Assembly: GCF_001676705.1 (NCBI RefSeq)
Contig: NZ_CP016170.1
Coordinates: forward strand, 3,286,001-3,350,000
Length of the DNA stretch: 64,000 bases
Direction of reading: 5' to 3'
Source: Bordetella bronchialis
GTDB taxonomy: Bacteria > Pseudomonadota > Gammaproteobacteria > Burkholderiales > Burkholderiaceae_B
The notes below the pieces were generated by a model, which was not told the origin of the DNA, ran no database searches, and saw nothing but the letters and a program-made list of their open reading frames with translations. A program made the position numbers and the translations under genes. Shown piece after piece: positions 8,008 to 18,718 of the stretch (position 1 is the first letter of the stretch; every line of letters starts with the position of its first letter).

Positions 8008-10275
8008 ATGCCTCGATCTCTCCCAGCCCCGCGGCGCCCACGCTCCGCCCGCCGCTTTAGTTCGTCTCCGCTCGCCCTGTCACTGAGTGCGGCGCTGGCC
8101 GTGTGCGCCGCCCCGTCGGCCCGGTCCCAGGACGCCGGGCAGCTGGCTCCCGCTTCCGCCACCGGCCGCGCCGCGCCGGCCGCTTCCAGCGCGAATGCCC
8201 CTTCCCCCGGGGCGGCACCCGCATCCCCGGCGAACGTCCTTGCCGCCGACACGGCGCCCGCATCCGGCCGCCACAGCGGCAGCAGCCCCGCCGCGACGGC
8301 CACCGCGCCCACGGTCACCCTGCCGACGGTGATCACGACCGGGAATCCCCTGGGCAGCGCGGATATCGCCTCGCCCACCACCGTGCTGGAAGGCACCGGC
8401 CTGGACCTGCGCCGCGCCGACACGCTGGGCCAGACGCTCAATGGCTTGCCCGGTATCTCCACCACTACCTATGGCCCCATGGTGGGCCGTCCCATCATCC
8501 GCGGCATGGATGGGGACCGCATCCGCATCATGAACAACGGCCTGGGTTCGGTGGATGCCTCGTCGCTGTCCTTCGACCATGCCGTGCCGCTGGACCCGAT
8601 GAGCGCCAGCCGCATCGAGATCGTGCGCGGCCCCGCCGCGCTGCTGTACGGCGGCAACGCCGTCGGCGGCGTGGTCAATGTCATCGACGACCGCATTCCC
8701 ACCGAACCGGTGCAAGGCGTCCACGGCCAGCTTCAGGGCGACTGGGGCGGCGCGAACAACAGCCGTTCAGGCGCGGTGCAGCTGGAAGGCGGGGACGGTC
8801 GCTTCGCCATCCGCGCCGACGCCTTTGGCCGCCAGACCGACGACCTGCGCATTCCCGGCTATGCACGCACGCCTGCCCTGCGCGCCCAGGATGGTCCGGA
8901 TGCCGACGAAGCGCACGGACGGCTGCCCAACAGCGACGGCTCGATGCACGGCGGCGGCGTGGGGATGTCATGGACCGGCGACAGCGGCTACGCGGGGATT
9001 TCCTATAGCGGCTACGACTCGGATTACGGCTCGGTGGCGGAAGATTCCGTGCGCCTGAAAATGCGCCAGGAACGTTTCGGAGCCACCAGCAAGATCGACG
9101 ACCTGGACGGCCCGTTCAAAAGCCTGAAGTTCGACTTCGCCTACACCGATTACCAGCATCGCGAGATCGACGACGGCGTCACCGGCACCCGCTTCAAGAA
9201 CCATGGCTACGAAGCGCGCGTCGAGGCGCAGCACCAGGACCTGGGCCCGCTGCGGGGCGCGCTGGGGCTGCAGGTCAGCCAGACGCGCTTTTCCGCGCTG
9301 GGGGACGAAAGCCTGGTTCCCACCACCGAGACCGACTCGTTCGCCCTGTTCGACGTGGAGCAGTGGGACGTCACGGACCGCCTCAACCTTAGCCTGGGCG
9401 GCCGCTTGGAATACACCCGATTGTCGCCTTCCGCTGGCGGCGTGGAGAAATTCGACGCGGCATCCAAGCGGGATTTCACCGCGGGCAGTCTGGCGCTGGG
9501 CGCCATCTACAAGCTGGACGGCGTCTGGTCCCTGGCGGCCAACGCGTCCTACACGGAGCGGGCGCCGACCTTCTACGAGCTGTACGCCAACGGACCGCAC
9601 GAGGCGACCGGCCAGTACCTGATCGGCGATCCCTCCCTGAACAAGGAGCGCTCGTTCTCCGGGGACCTGGGACTGCGCTTCAAGGCCGGCCCCCACCATG
9701 GCAACTTCGGCGTCTTCTACAGCCACTTCCGCAACTACATCACGGAGATGAACACCGGCCTGTTCGCCAACGACGAAGGCGAGATCGTGCCCCCCGGCAC
9801 CGACGACGCGCTGTCGCAGGCCTTCTACCGCGGCGTGCCGGCGGATTTCTACGGCTTCGAGGCCGAGGGCACGTTCCGGGTCCTGGACCGCGGGGCGCAC
9901 AAGCTGGACCTGCTGCTCTCCGGAGACTACACCAACGCGCGCAACAGCGACACCGGCGAGCCCCTGCCGCGCATCCCGCCGCTGCGGCTGGGATTCGGCC
10001 TGGACTACGCCTACGGCGCCTGGGGCGCCGGGGTGTCCTTCACCAAGGCCTTCGCCCAGCACCGGCATCCCGACAACGATGACAGCACGGACGGCTATTA
10101 CAAGCTGGATGCCGACCTGACGTACTCGTTCCGGGTGGACAAGACGCAATGGCAGGCGTACCTGCGCGGCACCAATCTGACCAACCAAGAGATCCGCTAC
10201 GCAACGTCGGTATTGCGCGACATCGCGCCGGAAGGCGGACGCGCCGTGATGGTGGGCGTGCGGGCAAGTTTCTAA
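8008..10275 (+). CDS. TonB-dependent outer-membrane receptor, ZnuD-like
   Basis: 755 aa from ATG 8008 (MPRSLPAP), the first start that leaves a sensible signal peptide (about residues 1-43); the frame is open further upstream but runs through the hairpins. A Pro/Ala-rich linker leads to the plug (VITTGNPLG, RPIIRGMDGDRIRIMNNG, EIVRGPAALLYGGNAVGGVVNV), then a ~550-residue barrel ending in the aromatic residue F (GVRASF). The barrel block GTRFKNHGYEARVEAQHQDL is typical of zinc-regulated receptors such as ZnuD. Together with the Zur-like box and His/Cys neighbour this points to zinc uptake; other metal complexes remain possible. Confidence 0.85.
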   Translation: MPRSLPAPRRPRSARRFSSSPLALSLSAALAVCAAPSARSQDAGQLAPASATGRAAPAASSANAPSPGAAPASPANVLAADTAPASGRHSGSSPAATATAPTVTLPTVITTGNPLGSADIASPTTVLEGTGLDLRRADTLGQTLNGLPGISTTTYGPMVGRPIIRGMDGDRIRIMNNGLGSVDASSLSFDHAVPLDPMSASRIEIVRGPAALLYGGNAVGGVVNVIDDRIPTEPVQGVHGQLQGDWGGANNSRSGAVQLEGGDGRFAIRADAFGRQTDDLRIPGYARTPALRAQDGPDADEAHGRLPNSDGSMHGGGVGMSWTGDSGYAGISYSGYDSDYGSVAEDSVRLKMRQERFGATSKIDDLDGPFKSLKFDFAYTDYQHREIDDGVTGTRFKNHGYEARVEAQHQDLGPLRGALGLQVSQTRFSALGDESLVPTTETDSFALFDVEQWDVTDRLNLSLGGRLEYTRLSPSAGGVEKFDAASKRDFTAGSLALGAIYKLDGVWSLAANASYTERAPTFYELYANGPHEATGQYLIGDPSLNKERSFSGDLGLRFKAGPHHGNFGVFYSHFRNYITEMNTGLFANDEGEIVPPGTDDALSQAFYRGVPADFYGFEAEGTFRVLDRGAHKLDLLLSGDYTNARNSDTGEPLPRIPPLRLGFGLDYAYGAWGAGVSFTKAFAQHRHPDNDDSTDGYYKLDADLTYSFRVDKTQWQAYLRGTNLTNQEIRYATSVLRDIAPEGGRAVMVGVRASF

Positions 10276-10674
10276 GCGCCCCGCCCGCGCGTTCCGGGGT
10301 CTGTTTGCGGTCTTTTTACGAAAACGGCCCCGCTTTTTCGGCCATTTATTGGCGGGTCGCGTCAGAATGGCGGCATTTACAACATGCGCACACCATTTGT
10401 TTCATCGGGGACACAAGGCGCCCTTCGGGGCCGCAACGGCGCGATGCCGACTAGGGGTTTACCCTTGGATCACCAAGGGATATCCCGGGCGCCGCTAGCG
10501 GCTTCCCTGGGGAAGCCGGCGATTGCAATCGCAATCGCAGAGATTGGCAGATTTTCCCCGCAGATGTAAGAAATATTTCCGTTATATAATCCACTTCGCG
10601 AACTATTTCCGCATTCGCCGGCTTGAACGCAGTTGAAGCCACGCCATTCCACTCCGATTTTCTGAAGTGCAGTT
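10276..10674. other. 399-bp intergenic region with a possible promoter
   Basis: No gene is recognised. A TATAAT hexamer at 10585-10590, inside an AT-rich patch (gttatataat), could serve as the -10 for the NlpC/P60 gene starting at 10675; no good -35 is visible at the right distance. The stretch also holds short repeats such as ttgcaatcgcaatcgc. Confidence 0.4.
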
Positions 10675-11262
10675 ATGACGCCGCCGACGAGACGCTATCC
10701 CTTTTCCCGAATCTTCCTTCCCGCCGCCCTACTGACCATCGCCCTCGCCACCCTGCCCGGTACCGCCGGCGCGATGATTTCCTCAGATGCCCTTGGCTCC
10801 CTCAAGGGTCTTTCCCCTACCGACCTTCCCACCGTCCCCTCGCTGCGCGACCGTGTCGTCGCCGCCGGGCTGGACGCGCTGGGAACGCGTTACCGCTATG
10901 GCGGCGACGATCCCGATACCGGCTTCGATTGCAGCGGCCTGGTCAGCTTCATCTACAAGGAAGTGGCCGGCATGGACCTGCCGCGCCGCGCGCGCGATCA
11001 ACGCGCCGAAGGCCGCGCCGTCAAAACGGCCCAGCTGCAACCTGGCGACCTGGTGTTCTTCGGCATACGCCGGCACAACCAGACGTCCCACGTCGGCATC
11101 TATATCGGCAATAACGAATTCATCCACGCCCCCACGCGGGGCGAGAAAGTACGCATCGATACGCTGGACAGCGCCTACTGGTCCAAGCGCTTCAACGGCG
11201 CCCGCCGCTATATCGCTCCCGGCGATGGCGGCGCGACCGCCGTGGCGTCCAACGCCCGATAA
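10675..11262 (+). CDS. NlpC/P60 family cell-wall endopeptidase, secreted
   Basis: 195 aa. A signal peptide (about residues 1-33, ending GTAGA) precedes an NlpC/P60 domain with catalytic C86 (GFDCSGLV), H139 (SHVGIYIG) and H151 (FIHAP). These enzymes cut gamma-D-Glu-meso-DAP bonds in peptidoglycan stem peptides. It stands alone, preceded by a 399-bp intergenic region and convergent with the SDR gene. Confidence 0.9.
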   Translation: MTPPTRRYPFSRIFLPAALLTIALATLPGTAGAMISSDALGSLKGLSPTDLPTVPSLRDRVVAAGLDALGTRYRYGGDDPDTGFDCSGLVSFIYKEVAGMDLPRRARDQRAEGRAVKTAQLQPGDLVFFGIRRHNQTSHVGIYIGNNEFIHAPTRGEKVRIDTLDSAYWSKRFNGARRYIAPGDGGATAVASNAR

Positions 11263-11323
11263 GCCCGCGGCGGGCGGCTCCTGCGCCCGGCCCGCCGCCG
11301 CGGCCTGCCCGCGACGGCGGTAC

Positions 11324-12097
11324 TCAGCCGCGCCCCAGGAAAGGCATCTTGGTGGCCATGATGGTCATGAACTGGACATTGGCGTCCAGCGGCAGGGCAA
11401 CCATCGAGGCGACCGCTTCCGCCACGTGGGCGACGTCCATGCGGGGCTCGGCACGCACGGTATGGTCGGGCTGCAGCACGCCCGCCACCATGCGCTCGGT
11501 CATCGGCGTCGCCGCATTGCCGATGTCGATCTGCCCGCAGGCGATGTCGTACTGGCGGCAATCCAGGGAAATCGACTTGGTCAGCCCCGTGACGGCGTGC
11601 TTGGTGGCGGTATAGGCGATGGAATACGGCCGCGGCGCGTGAGCCGAGATGGAACCATTGTTGACGATGCGGCCGCCGCGCGGCTGCTGGTCCTTCATGA
11701 TGCGGATGGCGGCCTGCGCGCACAGGAACATGCCGGTCAGGTTGGTATCGACGACGCTGCGCCAGGTCTCGACGGGCAGCTCTTCGATGGGCACGGCCGG
11801 GGCGCCCCGGCCCGCGTTGTTGAAGAGCACGTCCAGGCGGCCGAAGGCGCGCCGGGTCTGCTCGAACAGATTCCGCACGGATTCCTCATTGCAGACATCG
11901 GTCGCCACCGCCAGCGCCCGTTCCGCGTCGGCGCCGGCCGCCGCCCGGGTTTCTTCCAGCGCCTCGGCGCGCCGTCCGGCCAGGGCGACGCGGTAGCCCT
12001 CGGCCAGCAGTTGCAGCGCCACGGCGCGGCCGATGCCGCTGCCCGCCCCGGTCACCACGGCGACCTTGCCCTCGCCACGCCTGCCGTTCTGATTCAT
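11324..12097 (-). CDS. short-chain dehydrogenase/reductase (SDR)
   Basis: 257 aa from ATG 12097 (MNQNGRRG), chosen because AGGAG lies 7 bp upstream; an ATG at 12127 gives ten extra residues without a ribosome site. Cofactor motif TGAGSGIG at 16-23, NNAG block (LFNNAGRG), catalytic Ser (NNGSIS) and YTATK are all present, so it is an intact classical SDR. The substrate is unknown. It is divergent from gmk. Confidence 0.9.
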   Translation of the reverse strand: MNQNGRRGEGKVAVVTGAGSGIGRAVALQLLAEGYRVALAGRRAEALEETRAAAGADAERALAVATDVCNEESVRNLFEQTRRAFGRLDVLFNNAGRGAPAVPIEELPVETWRSVVDTNLTGMFLCAQAAIRIMKDQQPRGGRIVNNGSISAHAPRPYSIAYTATKHAVTGLTKSISLDCRQYDIACGQIDIGNAATPMTERMVAGVLQPDHTVRAEPRMDVAHVAEAVASMVALPLDANVQFMTIMATKMPFLGRG

Positions 12098-12266
12098 CTG
12101 GGTCTCCTGTAGGAAAATTTCAGGCATGCTACTCCATGGCGCCAGCCTGCGACGATTTGTTATCCTTCACCTCCTGCCTATATCCAGCCTTTACCTCCCG
12201 TAGCCCTCACGCGCTGCCCCTGCCGGTCGACCCGGATGGCAGCCGTCTCGCCGATCGCCGATAGCC

Positions 12267-12917
12267 ATGCCCGCCTCCGCCGGAACCCTCGCCACGCCCG
12301 GAAATGTCTTTATGGTCGTCGCGCCCAGCGGCGCCGGCAAATCCAGCCTGGTCCGGGCGCTGCTGCAGCGCGATGCCAGCATCCGCCTGTCGATTTCGTG
12401 CACGACGCGGGCACCGCGGCCGGGTGAAGTGGACGGGCGCGACTACCGCTTCGTCAGCGTGGCGGAATTCGAGCGGATGCGCGACGACAACGCCCTGCTG
12501 GAATGGGCGGAAGTCCATGGCAACTACTACGGGACGCCGGCCGACGGAATCGCCCAGGCGACCCGCGCGGGGCACGACGTGCTGCTGGAAATCGACTGGC
12601 AGGGCGCCCGCCAGGTGCGGCAGCGTTTTCCGGGGGCGATCGGCATCTTCATCCTGCCGCCTTCCATCGACGAACTGGAAGCCCGCCTGAAAGCCCGCGG
12701 CCAGGATCCGGACTCGGTGATCGCGCGCCGCCTGCTGGCGGCCGGGGGCGAAATCGCCCATGCGCCCGAGTGCGAATATGTTATTATTAATCAAGAATTT
12801 AGCGTCGCGTTGGATGAACTGACCCAGATCGTCAACGCGGCCAGGTTGCGCTTCTCCTCTCAAGCAGTCCGCCACGCCCAGCTGTTTTCCCAATTGGGTA
12901 TCTCGGCGCCCCATTGA
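12267..12917 (+). CDS. gmk: guanylate kinase
   Basis: 216 aa. P-loop APSGAGKSS (19-27), then [19 protein letters not shown], the GMP-binding block characteristic of the family, and [12 protein letters not shown]. It phosphorylates GMP to GDP with ATP. The gene is followed by rpoZ and spoT in the order usual for beta- and gammaproteobacteria, linking guanine nucleotide supply, RNA polymerase and (p)ppGpp. ATG 12267 leaves a ten-residue extension before the P-loop strand. Confidence 0.97.
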   Translation: MPASAGTLATPGNVFMVVAPSGAGKSSLVRALLQRDASIRLSISCTTRAPRPGEVDGRDYRFVSVAEFERMRDDNALLEWAEVHGNYYGTPADGIAQATRAGHDVLLEIDWQGARQVRQRFPGAIGIFILPPSIDELEARLKARGQDPDSVIARRLLAAGGEIAHAPECEYVIINQEFSVALDELTQIVNAARLRFSSQAVRHAQLFSQLGISAPH

Positions 12918-12979
12918 GCACAGGGCGCGGCCTCGCTTTCACGCTCCCGGTTTCATCGTCATATTTCAGGTGACCCCTT

Positions 12980-13183
12980 ATGGCCCGCATTACCGTTGAA
13001 GATTGTCTGATTCATATCCCGAATCGTTTCACGCTGACCCTGGCCGCCACTTATCGTGCCCGCGAACTGGCGCAGGGCCATGCCCCGCGGCTCGACAGCA
13101 AGGACAAGCCCACGGTGACCGCGTTGAAGGAAATCGCCGCGGGCCAGACCGGCGCTGAAATGCTGCGTAAAGTACCGACCTGA
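12980..13183 (+). CDS. rpoZ: RNA polymerase omega subunit
   Basis: 67 aa, normal length. The start [19 protein letters not shown] and the block RARELAQG are typical of RpoZ; omega helps RNA polymerase assembly and forms one (p)ppGpp site. It lies 62 bp after gmk and 22 bp before spoT. Confidence 0.97.
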   Translation: MARITVEDCLIHIPNRFTLTLAATYRARELAQGHAPRLDSKDKPTVTALKEIAAGQTGAEMLRKVPT

Positions 13184-13205
13184 TCGCGGTCGGGAGGTGG
13201 CGCGC

Positions 13206-15506
13206 ATGGCCTTCCCCGCACTCAAGTACGCCTCCACGGGTCTGCTCGCCGCCCTGCGCGCGGGCTCACGCCTGGGCCGCCGGCCCGGCCGTAAACAGGG
13301 CAAGACCGCGCCCTCGCCCATCGCGGCCGCCGTGCAACAGGCGGCCGAAACGCCGGCTTCCGCCCCCATCGCATCGCTGGCGCCGCTGACGGAAATCATC
13401 AGCAAGTACCTGGACCCCAAGGATGTCGAGCGGGTCCGCGAAGCCTATCGCTTCGCCGACCAGGCGCACCTGGGGCAATTCCGCGCCAGCGGCGCGCCGT
13501 ACATCTCGCATCCGATTGCCGTCACGGAAATCTGCGCGGGCTGGAAGCTGGACGCCAACGCCCTGTCGGCGGCGCTGCTGCACGACGTCATGGAAGACCA
13601 GGGCGTCACCAAGCACGAACTGGCCGAACGCTTCAGCCCCGAAGTCGCCGAACTGGTGGACGGCCTGTCCAAACTGGACAGGCTGGACTTCGCCACCAAG
13701 GCGGAACAGCAGGCGGAAAGCTTCCGCAAGATGCTGCTGGCCATGGCGCGCGACGTGCGCGTCATCCTGATCAAGCTGGCCGACCGCGTGCACAACATGC
13801 GCACACTGGATGCGGTCGCCCCGGAAAAGCGCCGGCGCATCGCCCGCGAAACGCTGGACATCTACGCCCCCATCGCGCACCGCCTGGGCTTGAACCTGCT
13901 GTTCCGCGAACTGCAGGACCTGTGTTTCGCGGCCATGTATCCCAACCGCTACCAGGTGCTGTACAAGGCCGTGCTGGCCGCGCGCGGCAACCGCCGCGAG
14001 GTCATCGGCAAGATCGAGGACGCCGTGCGGGCGGCGCTGCCTGCAGCGGGCATCGAAGCCGAAGTCACCGGACGCGAGAAGACGCTGTACGGCATCTACC
14101 GCAAGATGGTCGACCAGAAAAAGACCTTCTCCGAGGTCCTGGACATCTACGGTTTCCGCGTCATCGTCCATACGCTGCCGGAATGCTATCTGGCCCTGGG
14201 CACCCTGCACCAGCTGTATCGCCCGGTGCCGGGCAAGTTCAAGGACTACATCGCCATCCCCAAGGTCAACGGCTACCAGTCGCTGCATACCACGCTGGTG
14301 GGGCCGTACGGCACGCCCGTCGAATTCCAGTTCCGCACGCGCGACATGCACCACGTGGCCGAAGAAGGCGTGGCATCGCACTGGCTGTACAAGAGCGCGG
14401 ACGTATCCCTGAACGATCTGCAAAAGCGCACGCACCAGTGGCTGCAATCGCTGCTGGACATCCAGAGCCAGACCGGCGATTCCAGCGAATTCCTGGAGCA
14501 CGTCAAGGTAGACCTGTTTCCGGACGCGGTCTATGTATTCACCCCGCACGGCAAGATCATCTCCTTGCCGCGCGGCGCCACGCCCGTCGATTTCGCGTAT
14601 GCCATCCATACCGACATCGGCAACCAGGCGGTGGCCGCCAAGGTCAACAACGAATTCATTCCCCTGCGCACGGAGCTGTCCAGCGGCGATACGGTGGAAA
14701 TCATCACCTCGCCCGCCTCGCGGCCGAACGCGCAATGGCTCAACTATGTGCGCACCGGCCGCGCGCGCTCGGAAATCCGCCACTACCTGCGCACGGTGAA
14801 GTACGCCGAATCCGTCGCGTTCGGCGAACGCCTGCTCACCCAGGCCCTGCAGGAACTGCATCTGTCCCTGCCGCCAGCCAACGATCCGGAATGGGAAAAA
14901 CTGGCGCGCAGCAGCGGTGCCAGCTCGCGCGACGAAATCCTGGCCGACATCGGCCTGGGCAAGCGCCTGGCGGCCGTCGTCGCCCGCCGCTTCGCGCCCG
15001 AACACGAACTGATCGCCACCACCGCGGCCGCCGTCGACGAAATCACGGCGGCGCGCAGCGCGCCCATCCTGATCCAGGGCAACGAGGGCCAGGCCGTGCA
15101 ACTGGCGCCCTGCTGCGGCCCCCTGCCCGGCGACCCCATCATCGCCGGCATGCGGCTGGGCCATGGGCTGGTCGTCCATACCGCGGACTGTCCCGTCGCG
15201 GCACGCCAGCGCGCGCGCGAACCCGAGCGCTGGATCAATGTGGCCTGGGACACCCAAACCGCCAAGCATTTGTCCACGCGGCTGGATATCGTCACGCGCA
15301 ACGAACGCGGGGTGCTGGGCCGGCTGGCGGCGGAGATCACCGCCACGGATGCCAACATCGTGCATGTGACCATGCATGACGACGCGGTGGCGACGGTGTC
15401 CCTGCACGTCACCGTGCAGGTCGATAGCCGCAAACACCTGGCGCAAGTGATACGCGCCATCCGGCATGTGCCGCAGGTGCAGAAGATCGTGCGCGTGAAG
15501 GGCTGA
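13206..15506 (+). CDS. spoT: bifunctional (p)ppGpp synthetase/hydrolase
   Basis: 766 aa from ATG 13206, preceded by GGGAGG at the right spacing; the in-frame GTG at 13197 overlaps that ribosome site and is rejected. The order is HD hydrolase domain (HDVMED at 126-131, intact), synthetase domain (TLYGIYRKM, DIYGFRVI, GKFKDYIAIPKVNGYQSLH), TGS domain (VFTPHGKIISLPRGATPVDF), helical/zinc-finger region and C-terminal ACT domain (TRNERGVLGRLAAEI). The intact hydrolase and the position after rpoZ identify SpoT rather than RelA. It adjusts (p)ppGpp during starvation. Confidence 0.95.
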   Translation: MAFPALKYASTGLLAALRAGSRLGRRPGRKQGKTAPSPIAAAVQQAAETPASAPIASLAPLTEIISKYLDPKDVERVREAYRFADQAHLGQFRASGAPYISHPIAVTEICAGWKLDANALSAALLHDVMEDQGVTKHELAERFSPEVAELVDGLSKLDRLDFATKAEQQAESFRKMLLAMARDVRVILIKLADRVHNMRTLDAVAPEKRRRIARETLDIYAPIAHRLGLNLLFRELQDLCFAAMYPNRYQVLYKAVLAARGNRREVIGKIEDAVRAALPAAGIEAEVTGREKTLYGIYRKMVDQKKTFSEVLDIYGFRVIVHTLPECYLALGTLHQLYRPVPGKFKDYIAIPKVNGYQSLHTTLVGPYGTPVEFQFRTRDMHHVAEEGVASHWLYKSADVSLNDLQKRTHQWLQSLLDIQSQTGDSSEFLEHVKVDLFPDAVYVFTPHGKIISLPRGATPVDFAYAIHTDIGNQAVAAKVNNEFIPLRTELSSGDTVEIITSPASRPNAQWLNYVRTGRARSEIRHYLRTVKYAESVAFGERLLTQALQELHLSLPPANDPEWEKLARSSGASSRDEILADIGLGKRLAAVVARRFAPEHELIATTAAAVDEITAARSAPILIQGNEGQAVQLAPCCGPLPGDPIIAGMRLGHGLVVHTADCPVAARQRAREPERWINVAWDTQTAKHLSTRLDIVTRNERGVLGRLAAEITATDANIVHVTMHDDAVATVSLHVTVQVDSRKHLAQVIRAIRHVPQVQKIVRVKG

Positions 15507-15747
15507 GGCCGGCTGGAAGACCTTGCCGGCGGTCCACGGCGTGGCGGTCCTTGCACGATGGGGCCCGCGCGATGGGGCCTGCCCAGCGAGTGCGCTTCCG
15601 GCCTGCCCTGCGCGCATGCCGCCGCCCGGAATACCTGCTAACCGTACATTACGCCGGCCAGCCGTCCGTTCGGCGCGCGATCTCATTAAGATCCGGATCG
15701 AGTGCCACGGGAGCTCGGAATCCCGTTTCCGGATACGGAGCCAGTCC

Positions 15748-16236
15748 ATGTCCCTGTACAGGAAGCTGGTTGCCGCCGCGCTGGCAACCGTCTTATCTCC
15801 CGCCTGGGCCGAAACCGGCAATATCCTCTTCTACAACTTGACGGGGCGCGACCTGCATGTGCAGTTCTCCAGTTCGAACTGCCTGAAAAACCCCTATACC
15901 GATCCCATCGTCATCGAGGCCGGCAAGCCCTATGCATACCCCGTCGATATCAACGACGCCTGCGATGACGTGACCATCGACTGGAACCTGTCGCAACTGA
16001 AGGTAGGCCGCTTTCCCACCATTACCGCCATGGCGATATACCGAAGGGTCCGCACGACGGATGGCCAGTGGCAGACCGCCATGGACGTCGTCAAAGGAGA
16101 CAAGTGGCCCGTTCCCAGCCCGGTCGTTTTCCGCACCGCGACGGTGGAGCGGTCGCCCACGCTGGCCGGCGTCGGCGTGATGACGACATCCGTCGTCGTC
16201 GACCTGACGCGTGACTTCATGCCTTTCGGCAAATAG
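15748..16236 (+). CDS. small secreted protein of unknown function
   Basis: 162 aa from ATG 15748 (MSLYRKL); the frame is open upstream but only this start gives a signal peptide (cleavage likely after SPAWA, residue 21). The mature part begins ETGNILFYNLTGRD and is rich in beta-strand-like stretches, with two Cys (NCLKNP, NDACDD) that could form a disulfide in the periplasm. I do not recognise the family. It is convergent with glnQ, with a terminator between them. Confidence 0.65.
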   Translation: MSLYRKLVAAALATVLSPAWAETGNILFYNLTGRDLHVQFSSSNCLKNPYTDPIVIEAGKPYAYPVDINDACDDVTIDWNLSQLKVGRFPTITAMAIYRRVRTTDGQWQTAMDVVKGDKWPVPSPVVFRTATVERSPTLAGVGVMTTSVVVDLTRDFMPFGK

Positions 16237-16257
16237 GCGCCGTCCCGGGTGAACATG

Positions 16258-16280
16258 AAAAAGCCGCCTTGCGGCGGCTT
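16258..16280 (-). terminator. intrinsic terminator of the glnHPQ operon
   Basis: AAGCCGCC-TTGC-GGCGGCTT forms an 8-bp stem with a 4-nt loop (16261-16280); read on the minus strand it is followed by a T-run (16258-16262). It lies just after the glnQ stop and may also serve the convergent secreted-protein gene. Confidence 0.85.
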
Positions 16281-16291
16281 GTGGGGGGATC

Positions 16292-17020
16292 TCAGGCGAC
16301 GTGCTGAAGAAAGTCCTTCAGGCGCTGGCTGGGCGGATCGGACAGCAGCGCTTCCGGCGAGCCGTCATGCGCAACCTTGCCGCCGTCGATGAACAGCAGC
16401 CGGCTGCCCACGCGCCGGGCGAACTCCATTTCGTGCGTCACGACGACCATGGTCATGCCTTCCTCCGCCAGGTCGCGCATGACCTTCAGGACCTCGTGCC
16501 GAAGCTCGGGATCCAGCGCGCTGGTCGGTTCGTCGAAAAGCATGAGCTTGGGCTTGATGGCCAGCGCGCGGGCGATCGCCACGCGTTGCTGCTGCCCGCC
16601 GGAGAGCTCGGATGGATAGTGGTCCATGCGTTGTTCCAGCCCGACCTTGGCCAGCAGCGCCTGGGCTTCGGCGCGCGCCTGGGCGCGCGGCACGCCGCGC
16701 GTATGGACGGGGCCGAACATGACGTTTTCCAGCGCCGTCATCTGGGGGAACAGATTGAACTGCTGGAACACCATGCCGGCTTCGCGGCGAATTTCGCGGA
16801 CTTGCGCGGGGTTGCCCTTGACGCTGTAGCCATCGACCAGCAGATCGCCTTCGTCGATGGTTTCCAGCACATTGATACAGCGCAGGAAGGTCGACTTGCC
16901 GGATCCGGACGGCCCCACCACGACCACGACCTCGCCGGCCTCGATGTTCAGCGAGATACCGTTCAGGACCGTGGATGTGCCGAAGCGCTTGCTGACGTTC
17001 TTGAATTCAACCATGCTCAT
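16292..17020 (-). CDS. glnQ: glutamine-type polar amino acid ABC transporter ATPase
   Basis: 242 aa. Walker [10 protein letters not shown] (36-44), signature [15 protein letters not shown] and Walker [15 protein letters not shown] are all intact. The start overlaps the permease stop by 4 bp (ATGA), indicating translational coupling. The sequence and operon order correspond closely to the enterobacterial GlnQ of the high-affinity glutamine importer, although related glutamate or cystine systems share this signature. Confidence 0.9.
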   Translation of the reverse strand: MSMVEFKNVSKRFGTSTVLNGISLNIEAGEVVVVVGPSGSGKSTFLRCINVLETIDEGDLLVDGYSVKGNPAQVREIRREAGMVFQQFNLFPQMTALENVMFGPVHTRGVPRAQARAEAQALLAKVGLEQRMDHYPSELSGGQQQRVAIARALAIKPKLMLFDEPTSALDPELRHEVLKVMRDLAEEGMTMVVVTHEMEFARRVGSRLLFIDGGKVAHDGSPEALLSDPPSQRLKDFLQHVA

Positions 17021-17676
17021 AGGATGCGCATCCTTTTCTCGGCATACCGCAGGCCGACGGCCATCAGGCCCGTGATGATCAGATAAATGATGGCCACGGC
17101 CGACCAGATTTCGACCGCCCGGAAGTTGCTGGCCATGATCTCCTGGCCCTGGCGGGTCAGCTCGGCCACGCCGATCACGATGAACAGCGACGAATCCTTA
17201 AGACTGATGATGCACTGGTTGCCCAGCGGCGGGATCATGCGGCGCACCGCCACCGGCCCGATGATGTGCACCAGGATCTTGTGGAAGGGCAAGCCCATGG
17301 CCTGGCCGGCCTCTCTCAGTCCCTTGGGAACCGACAGCAGCGCGCCACGGACGATTTCGGCGATATAGGCGCCGGAGTTGATCATCAAGGTCAGGATGGC
17401 CGCGATCTCGGCATCGATGCGCAGTCCGCTGGCGATCAGCGGCAGGGCGAAGTAGATGAACATGACCTGCACCACGATGGGCGTGCCGCGGATCACGGCA
17501 ACGTAGACCAGCGCGATGGTGGCCAATGCCCGGGGTGCGTAGGCGCGCGTCACGCCCGCCAGGGCGCCGAGCAGGAAGCCGCCCACCAGGCCCCAGAAGG
17601 TGATCTTGATCGTCATCACCGTTCCGTCGAGCAGATTGGGCACGGCGGCCCACACGACAGACCAATCGAAATTCAC
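17017..17676 (-). CDS. glnP: glutamine-type ABC transporter permease
   Basis: 219 aa with the usual membrane segments of HisM/GlnP permeases. The stretch [19 protein letters not shown] and the later block [18 protein letters not shown] are near-identical to what I recall of E. coli GlnP. One permease gene only, so the channel is probably a homodimer. It lies 146 bp downstream of glnH. Confidence 0.9.
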   Translation of the reverse strand: MNFDWSVVWAAVPNLLDGTVMTIKITFWGLVGGFLLGALAGVTRAYAPRALATIALVYVAVIRGTPIVVQVMFIYFALPLIASGLRIDAEIAAILTLMINSGAYIAEIVRGALLSVPKGLREAGQAMGLPFHKILVHIIGPVAVRRMIPPLGNQCIISLKDSSLFIVIGVAELTRQGQEIMASNFRAVEIWSAVAIIYLIITGLMAVGLRYAEKRMRIL

Positions 17677-17822
17677 ATATTTCCCCTGTAGGAAGGAACC
17701 CGTGCCGCGGATCGGCGCGGCGATCCGGGTAAGCGGCGCAGCCGCAGCGGGTGAATGGAAGAATCAACGGGTCGCCGGGATGACACGCGCGGGGCGTGCC
17801 CGGCGACCGTTCAAGGCGGGGT

Positions 17823-18584
17823 TTACTCGGGTTTCTTGCCGAACCACTTGACGTAGATGGCTTCGTACTGGCCGTTGGCCTTTAGCGCGGCCAGGGCCTT
17901 GTTGACGTCCGCGACCAGCGGGCTGCCCTTGGGAAAGGCGATGCCGTAGTAGTCGCCGCTCTTGACGTTGCCCACGACCTTCACGCGCCCCTTGCCGGCG
18001 GTATTGGCGTAGTACAGGACATTGGGCGTGTCGTGCACCGCGGCGTCGACGCGGCCGGTGGCCAGTTCCAGGTAGGCGTTGTCGATATTGGGGAACAGCT
18101 TGAGCTTGGCGGACGGCACGTTTTTCTGCATGTAGTCCACCGTGGCCGTACCGGTCTTGACCGCCACCGTCTTGCCGCCCAGGTCGGCCGCGTTCTTGAT
18201 GCTGCCATTGTCCGCGTTGACCAGGATGGACAGGCCGCTTTCGTAGTAGGGATCGGAGAAATCGATGACCTGCTTGCGGTCGTCGCGTATCGTGATGCCG
18301 GCCAGCGCGACGTCGATGTTCTTGGTCTGCAGGCCGGGGATGATGCCGTTGAAGTCCATGGGCTGCAGCTTGTACTTGACGTTCAGCTGCTTGGCGATGG
18401 CGGCCCACAGGTCGATGTCGAAACCAGTGTAGGTGTCGCCCTTCTTGAATTCGAACGGCACGAAGGCCGTGTCCGTCGCGACCACCAGCTGCCTGTCGCT
18501 TCCTTGCGCGGCCGCCGGCGCGGTCATGGCGAACCAGGCCACCGACATCCCGGCCATCATGGCGGCGAATTTCTTATTGAGCAT
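17823..18584 (-). CDS. glnH: periplasmic glutamine-binding protein
   Basis: 253 aa. Signal peptide ends around APAAAQ (residue 27). The mature start [20 protein letters not shown], the block [15 protein letters not shown] and [17 protein letters not shown] closely follow E. coli GlnH. It feeds GlnP/GlnQ encoded downstream. The 146-bp gap before glnP suggests a processing or attenuation point that keeps binding-protein expression higher, but no clear hairpin with T-run was found there. Confidence 0.9.
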   Translation of the reverse strand: MLNKKFAAMMAGMSVAWFAMTAPAAAQGSDRQLVVATDTAFVPFEFKKGDTYTGFDIDLWAAIAKQLNVKYKLQPMDFNGIIPGLQTKNIDVALAGITIRDDRKQVIDFSDPYYESGLSILVNADNGSIKNAADLGGKTVAVKTGTATVDYMQKNVPSAKLKLFPNIDNAYLELATGRVDAAVHDTPNVLYYANTAGKGRVKVVGNVKSGDYYGIAFPKGSPLVADVNKALAALKANGQYEAIYVKWFGKKPE

Positions 18585-18718
18585 GTTCGACTCTCCTTTG
18601 TTTAGCTTCGCCCGGGATACGGGCTGGGGGGCGTGCCGTTAGGTTGGCGACACGCCGAAGGCTGGGATGTTAACGCAGCCCGCCCCGCCTGTACCCCCTC
18701 CGGGATGATCCGACACCG

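Noticed and set aside
13266..15821. Long minus-strand frame opposite spoT
   Set aside because: Mirror of a highly conserved housekeeping gene; no recognisable domain.
18585..18718. Sigma-54 (NtrC) promoter upstream of glnH
   Set aside because: Searched for GG-N10-GC with TGGCAC/TTGC spacing on the minus strand; no acceptable match.
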